Assembly: GCF_949628215.1 (NCBI RefSeq)
Contig: NC_134276.1
Coordinates: 219,172,224-219,236,223, forward strand
Direction of reading: 5' to 3'
DNA length: 64,000 nucleotides
From: Phalacrocorax aristotelis
Lineage: Eukaryota; Chordata; Aves; Suliformes; Phalacrocoracidae
Shown here: positions 57,980 to 64,000 of the stretch, piece after piece
How the letters are laid out: every line of letters starts with the position of its first letter
Position numbering within the stretch: position 1 is the stretch's first letter
Notes under the pieces: model-generated
Seen by the model: the letters and a program-made list of their open reading frames with translations, nothing else
Database searches by the model: none
Told to the model about the DNA's origin: nothing
Position numbers and translations under genes: made by a program

Positions 57980-60900
57980 GAACCACTCTTTTTGTCTTCT
58001 TCCATGCTGTAAACATAAAGCACTTGAGAAAACTCCCTGCTGTTCCTTCAGCTGCCTTTATACCCTGTGGTGGTTCACCCCTCCCCTTTCCCAGGTGATT
58101 GTGGGAAGGGTGGTGGGCAGGGCCTGGGGTATATGAGCCACAGCCTCTGGTGAGGTAGCTCACTTCCCTTCTGGTTTTCTCCAGTGTGGGTGCTCTGGTG
58201 TTCCTGTACTTAGTTGTAATTTTTGAGCAGTTTAAATATTTTGGTTAGGTATGTTTTGATATTTAAAGAAATGCAGATGTTTGTGGGAGGTAAGGGTTTT
58301 AGAACTTGATAAGGGTTGGTGGCATTTAAATTTGAAAGATCATTTGTGTCTAAACTTATATTTTTTTCCTTATCTAATACTGTATTGGAGGTTCAGGTGT
58401 GGTAAGATGGCTTGATAGTATGTTCTTCTGTTATTTTTTTCTTTTTAGTTTTGAGTATGTTTCTTTTTATTATTGGAATTCTCAACTTTATTGAATCTTA
58501 AAATTATTTTCATAAACTCTCTTGTGTAATCTAGAAGGTGTTGACATTAACTGTTAAGGGTATTGATAAGATGTGGTAGGGGTTAGGGTGAGTGTTCTGT
58601 ATGCATTTATGTATGGGAATTTATATATGCTGTTTCTTTAGGAAAAGAAGAGCGATACAAGTGTATAGTTATTATCCATAGACTTCTGTAAAACCCTGTG
58701 TAGCCTTGTGCAGAGCCAATAGCCAAAAGCAATGGGAAAGATCAGTAACTTCAGTAGTATTTTGTAGATGTTAAGGGGATGACTGTAGCTGGCAGCTAGA
58801 GTGCTAGCTGAGAGTACATCCTAACGGTCTTCAGGTTTGTACGTGTCTAGGGTGTAATGCTTGTGTCTTTTAACGGCAGGTGGTAGTTGGGCTCTACATA
58901 GTATTCCTACATGGGAGCAAGGCCTATGGATCGGTTAAGCTATTGCTGTGCATCCAGGTGACTTCCACCATGTCCTTTTTTTTCAGAGGCAGAGGAGGAG
59001 TTGTTCAGGGTGACAGAGGGAAGCCGGGGAAATGCTGTAAGAAGGTAGGCCAGTGTGTGGTATATAGAAGGAAGATGTGACTGATGGCTGAATGAGTCTG
59101 CAGTGTGTTTTGGGGGGTTAGAAGGCAGTAAGGAATGAGCCAAGTGTGAGCTGGACACAGGAGGGGATTTGAGCAAGGTGAGAGGTGATTGGTGCGCTGA
59201 AGTAGCGGTTCTTTCTGAGGTGTTGTGTTGATAGCGAAGGTAAAAGTGACCTGTGTTACTTGTGTGTTACAGGTGATGGGTGAGCCGCAAAGTGGCAGCT
59301 GGAACTGACAGAGGCTGGGCAGGCAAGCTGTCAAAGAAAAGATGTGTGAGAACGGGATTCGGCGTGAGTAGGTTGCTGTCCTGGGTAATATCGTAGCATG
59401 TATCTTCTTCCTTAACTCTTTGCACATGCTCCATGTAGGCTTTGTGGGAGAGACACAGTGTGGTAATGAGACCTCAGCGAAGGCTACGGTGAGCGGTGAT
59501 GGGTGGGCTGAAGCGTAGCGATTCGTCCTGAGGTGTCGCGTTGCAGGTGGTTGTGAGCAACATGCGTTTGGCTCTTGCAGGTGGCGGGCGAGCCTCCAGA
59601 GGGCCACTGGATCTGATGGAGGCCAGGCAGGTGAGCTGTCGAGGAAAAGGTGTGTGTGTCTGAGATGGGGGGGTTGGTGCGGGTATCCCGAGACTCCCGC
59701 AGCACCTGAGCGGGTCCTTTTTTGCTTGGGTTCTTGCAGGTGCCGCGCGCAGGCTTCAGAGGGGAGACGCCGCATGCCGACGGAAGGTCCGAGAGGTGAG
59801 GGGGTTGAAGACCAGGCTGTTGTTTGAGAGCAAGGTGTTGTACAGCCACTCAATTGAAGCGTTTGTCTCTGGTTTTGCAGGTTGTGCGCCGGCTGCCTTT
59901 GGGCCTGGATGCGTGTTTGAGGTGAGGTGGGTCGCAGATGGGAGGGGCGTGGGGCTGGTGCGGTTCGTTCTTCCTTTTTTGGCGGAGCGATGGTAACTTT
60001 GTGTATCCTGTGGTATCTCTAGGGGCTGCAGGGGATGGCATTCGTCCTCGTCCAGAATGGGCACGGAGCAGCCGGGTGAGCGGAGCAGCTGGGCGCATCT
60101 GAGGTAGACGGATGCAGCGGCCTAGGTCATTGTAGAGTGATGGGATGCTGACTGACAGGGCTGTTGTGTGGGGCTTGTGATTGTTTTTGTTTTTCAGATG
60201 ACGAAGAGGCAGCTGGTGACTGGAGGAGTGACGTGTGCTTGCCCTTCAGAAGGAAGGGAAGAGGGAGACTCTTGGCCCCTTGAAAGCTAAGTTGAGGCAA
60301 CGGTGCTGGGGAAAGGGTTGGGGGAGCGGGGGGGGCACGGTTGGCTGTGGCCGGAAGGGGTTTTAAAGAGAGCGTAGGGGAGAGGGTTGTCTAGGAAGCA
60401 GCCCCCTTTGAGCAGGGGAATGGAGCAGGTTCCTCTGAAATATGACGGCAGTGTGCCCTGGGCAGGGCGGTTCCAGGCTGTGCGTGTCGTTGTGTAGTGT
60501 GTCTGTGTGTTTGGTGTTGGGTGCGTTTGACCTTCCTTGGGTCTCAGTTGTTCTTTGTTCCGTAGGATCGAGGCAGATGCCTCAGCAGCGTTACTAGGGC
60601 CCGGCGAGGCCCTAGTCGTGGGCACGGCGCCCATCGGGCGCTTCTCTTTTGGCGTCGCCAGCTTCCGGCGTGGATCGTTTTGGCGTCTCGGGTGGTTCTG
60701 GCTGGTGGTCTTGTGCCGCGCCGTTCCCGGCCGCGTGAGCGGCTCTGCTAGCTAGCTGTTGCTTTTGGGGACTGGCACTTCTTCCTTGCATCTTCAGGGG
60801 CTGAGGTCTTGAAGGCGGGCTGCTTGCGCATCCATCTTCTCAGTTTTGAGAGGAAGCGCTTGTCCCCGCCCATGAAGGTCTCGTCGTTTTCTGGCGTGGC

Positions 60901-61300
60901 GCTAGGAGCACGCTAGGGTTCTGCGCGTGCTCTTCCCGGATGGAGGTTTTCTGTACGTGCGTCGTCGGTCTCGCCGAGCGACTTGGCTTGTTTTTTGAGG
61001 CGTGTTGTTGTTGGCGTTCTGTGTTGGGTTCGTCTGTGGTTGTGGTGTCTTTGCTTGGAGCCGCCCTGCCCGGGGGTGTCGAGTCAGGGCAAGGTGGCAC
61101 AGGAGCGTTTGAGGTGAACTGGGTTGCAGAGAATAGGGGTGTGCAGCTGGTGATTTTTTTTAAGAATTGCAGTGGCAACTCTATGTGCTTTTATCTCTAG
61201 GGGCCGCAAAGGATGGTGACCGTCCAAGTCCAGCATGGGTAAGGAGCAGGTGAGTGGAGAAGCCAGGTGCACGTGAGGTGGGGGATGTTGCGGGGTAGGT
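57980..61300 (+). repeat. Duplicated splice-site-rich unit, copy 4
   Basis: Collinear with 40.1-44.4 kb. Exon-like segments are 58987-59044, about 59118-59177, 59273-59322 (GC donor), 59581-59630, 59740-59795, 59881-59921, 60023-60075, one starting at 60199, and 61201-61249. The last repeats the 60023 segment (both begin GGGC[TC]GCA[GA] and end in AGCAG before gtgag). From 59.5 kb onward CpGs are abundant, where copies 1-3 show TG/CA. No conserved protein frame. Confidence 0.62.
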
Positions 61301-63680
61301 CCTTGTGGAGCAATGTCATGGTGACAACACTATTGAGTGTGGATTGTTGTGGGTTTTTTTTTGTAGGTGAAGGAATATATGTTCCTCCCTTTGGTAACCA
61401 TCATCTTTGGGTGACTGCACGCTACTAATCATCCTCCGACACTTGTACGGTTGAATGCACGTACTGTTGTATTGGTGTATGTATATGCCTGCACAGATTC
61501 CTCCAGCTCTTGTTTGTTGGAACATATCTATGTAGTTTCTATTGTACAGTTCTTTATTGTTGTGTATCTGTATAGCTGTCCTGTGTGACTTGTGTGGCTG
61601 AGTGTGTGTATCTAGGCAGTTACCTCCGCTGTCTTGTACGGTTGCACATATGTAGTGCTTGTTGTACCCTGTTTGCCTGTTGTAGTTGAGTGAATGTCCA
61701 TAGGTAATCTACCACTGCGGCGTGGTGGAAGTATCTGCCCGTGTACATCATTGCTGCGTGTGATTGATTAGAGCTGGTGTGGTATCGTTGGATGTACATT
61801 CACATATCCTTGCGTAGTGAGGTTGAGTGAATGCAGAAGTCATTATTGGCTGCCTGTGTTCTATGGGTGAATATAGTTTGAAATGAACCAGGGACACGGG
61901 TAGTGACATATATTTTGTAGAAACTGTCTTTGATAAGGTTGTGCAGTGTGGGGTGTTCACGGTGTTTTGAGGGTTGGGTTTGGTGGTGGTAACTAACAGC
62001 AAACTTTTTCTACAGGATTAAAAAAAAAATTAGAATAAAAAAACCCCAGCTGGGGTTTTTTTCCCCGGTCCCAGCCGCTCTGCGAGGCGACGTTCATCGC
62101 CAATGTTTGGGTGGAGGTCAGGCTCTGGGATGGGGTTTTGGCAGGCAGGGCAATTTTTTGAGGCGCCTGGGAGCGGAGTTCCCAGGGAGTGCTGGAGGAG
62201 CAGGGTGACAGGTGGTGGACCGGCTCGGTGGAGAGGAAGGAGTGATAGACACGGTGGGCAGATGAGCGGTCTGTTGGAAACCTTTGTGAGGTTGCCGGGT
62301 TGAATGTGTGTGTCAGTAGAGGTCTGATGTTTGGTGGTGTGGGGTGTTGTTGGAGATGTTCTTGTGGGGCTGAGATGCAGTCTTTGAAGAGACTTAGAGA
62401 TGGGGGATTTCTGAATCTGGGTTTTGTCTTCCATGGCTGGTGCTGGTTTCCTGAAGTGTTTATAGGCATTCTACAGCCAGTGTGTCAGGCAATGTGTAAT
62501 AGGCATGTTTGGGTGGCTGTCCTGCTAGGCATAGGGTTTTGTGTGCTGTCTGGGTATATGGCATTGAAGGGGTGATGTTGGGATGTATGATATGGTAGGT
62601 CTGGTTCGGTGTTGATGAAATTGCATACAGTGGGTTTTGGGTATGGGGAGTTGGAGTAGGTGGCCATTGTTTAGGTGGGGCAGCTTGAGAATGATGTGGG
62701 TTTATGGTCATTGTGTATGCCTACGTTGTAGGGAAGTACCTTTGGTGTGGTAAGCGTATGTTATAAGGATGCTGGTTTGTCTGTCATAGGGGCGTTGAAG
62801 TCTAAGGTCTGCAGAGATGCGAGGAGGCATGTTGTCAGCTGATCGGTAGTATGCATCACAGAGGCAGTGTGGATTGGAAGAGGAAAAGGTATATTAGCAG
62901 AGCAGTAAGTGGACTACATAAGGAGAGTGAGCTTTGTGCCTAAGGTAACAGGGTCTGAGGCTCAGGTGGTAAGCGCTTGCTAGGAGCCTAAAGGAGTTAC
63001 AGTTCTAGTATAATTAGAGGACTACTGAGTAAGAGGTGACCCAATGAGTAGGGATGGGAAGTATTGGACCTAGGGAAGTAATGTTATCCTTGCAGGAGAA
63101 GTGAATTATGGCAATGAGAGGAGACAGGTACTGCTCAGTAGATGAATGAACAGTAGAAATGGATTTATCCGGGGGGAAAAAAGGGGTTTAAGCGTAGGAG
63201 ATGTTGTCTAGTACGGTGATTGTATTAGTAACAGCAAATAACTGCATGGGCCTAAGTGCTACCACTTGGCCTCAGAGCAAGGACGAGATGGAAGTGTGGA
63301 TGTAGAGATGTGTACAATCATGTAGAGGTGTTGCTGTGAAGCTAGGGTAATGATGAAGTCGGTATTGGAGGGAGAGGAGTGAGGCAGGCCGAGTAAATGT
63401 AGTTGTGTGAGGAGGAAAAGAAATGTTGCAGTAGTAGGTATTGTAAGTTGTGGAAACACATATGTTGTTTACATGCAGCGAGGGCAGTTAGGCGTGGGGA
63501 GGCAGGGCGCTTTGTTACCATATCATTAGAATGGGAAAACCTCAATGCAGCGTAGTAACAGAAATGAAGGCCGTTAGGAGTTGTGCATATCACGCCTCTG
63601 TTACATTGCAGGTGGAGAGGTCCTAGAGGAACGCGACAGGTGGAAAAGCACGCTTTATGTCTGGCGTTTCCCAAAACTGG
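61301..63680. other. G/T-rich flank, no gene seen
   Basis: Imperfect GT-rich words without clear period. An A-run lies at about 62020-62043. Possibly the 3' part of a plus-strand transcript from copy 4. Confidence 0.4.
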
Positions 63681-63686
63681 AGGCAT

Positions 63687-63717
63687 AATAAAGGAGCATT
63701 ACTAATACAGTAATAAA
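63687..63717 (+). terminator. Tandem polyadenylation signals
   Basis: AATAAA at 63687-63692 and again at 63712-63717, followed by gtgtctcattgtttt and GT-rich gcgggtggggtgt. This fits a plus-strand cleavage site near 63.74 kb. The transcript itself is not proven. Confidence 0.4.
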
Positions 63718-63861
63718 GTAAATGAAAACATGTGTCTCATTGTTTTATTCGGGCCTCCTGCGTGTTATTTGCGGGTGGGGTGTAATTTCCAGTGGGTGGG
63801 ATTTCATCACAGGGCTCTATGTAGCCCTTAAACTCTACGGGAGGTAATTAAAGGAAAAAAA

Positions 63862-63977
63862 GCAGCAGTAGGGAATGGCTTTTGGCTCTTTGAGTAAATA
63901 AAAAAATAAAACTTAAATGTTATCATTGAAAAGAAAAAAATTTACTCCCAGAGCCAAAAGCCATTCCCTACTGCTGC
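63862..63977. repeat. Near-perfect inverted repeat (37-bp arms, 42-bp loop)
   Basis: Arms at 63862-63898 and 63941-63977 begin gcagcagtagggaatggctt and match at 35 of 37 positions. The AT-rich loop has only A/T-dominated sequence. It could form a long hairpin, be a MITE-like or foldback element, or be a palindromic assembly or cloning artefact near the window end. Confidence 0.9.
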
Positions 63978-64000
63978 ACCGCTATTATTAATTTTTCTTA

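Overview
This is vertebrate nuclear DNA, almost certainly from a bird. The evidence is about ten CR1 LINE copies with the typical 3' tail of ATTCTRTGATTCTRTG repeats, spliced genes with GT-AG introns, CpG-rich stretches, and a guanylate cyclase activating protein gene of four exons. There are no bacterial operons. I cannot name the species. Most long open frames are CR1 reverse transcriptase or shadows in GC-rich DNA. Only one intact protein-coding gene is well supported.

Layout. Positions 1-2600 hold no gene, apart from a degenerate minisatellite at 860-1480. Positions 2616-10038 carry a complete GCAP1-type calcium sensor (four coding exons, 188 residues), followed by a 3' UTR that probably reaches about 12.33 kb. 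Positions 12.4-28.3 kb are a repeat-rich gap. It contains a telomere-like tract, a SCAN-domain relic, two LTRs with target duplications, CR1 copies in both orientations, a CpG-rich promoter-like patch at 18.1-18.4 kb, and a ~62-bp minisatellite carrying ZNF143-type motifs that occurs at two places. Positions 28.7-37.4 kb hold a scavenger receptor cysteine-rich (SRCR) gene of the WC1/CD163L1/CD163 type. It has a signal exon, seven SRCR exons, stalk, transmembrane exon and four tail exons, all in symmetrical phase 1. It has eight premature stops (seven TGA, one TAG) and one frameshift, so I call it a pseudogene. A tRNA-Phe(GAA)-like sequence lies at 38.96-39.03 kb.

Positions 39.3-64 kb are a mosaic of duplications. 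A pyrimidine-rich tandem repeat appears at 39.3, 50.9 and 54.6-56.1 kb. A larger unit is present as three tandem copies at 41.8-47.0 kb, with a diverged copy at 58.7-61.3 kb. Each copy contains short segments of about 40-60 nt bounded by polypyrimidine-AG and GTGAG. These keep exon-like splice sites across copies but share no conserved reading frame. The 58-61 kb copy keeps many CpGs and is followed by tandem AATAAA signals at 63.7 kb. This looks like a tandemly duplicated, multi-exon, probably non-coding transcription unit, and it is my main candidate for something undescribed.

The GCAP gene acts in photoreceptor phototransduction and the SRCR gene belongs to a leukocyte receptor family. Nothing in the sequence ties the two functionally.
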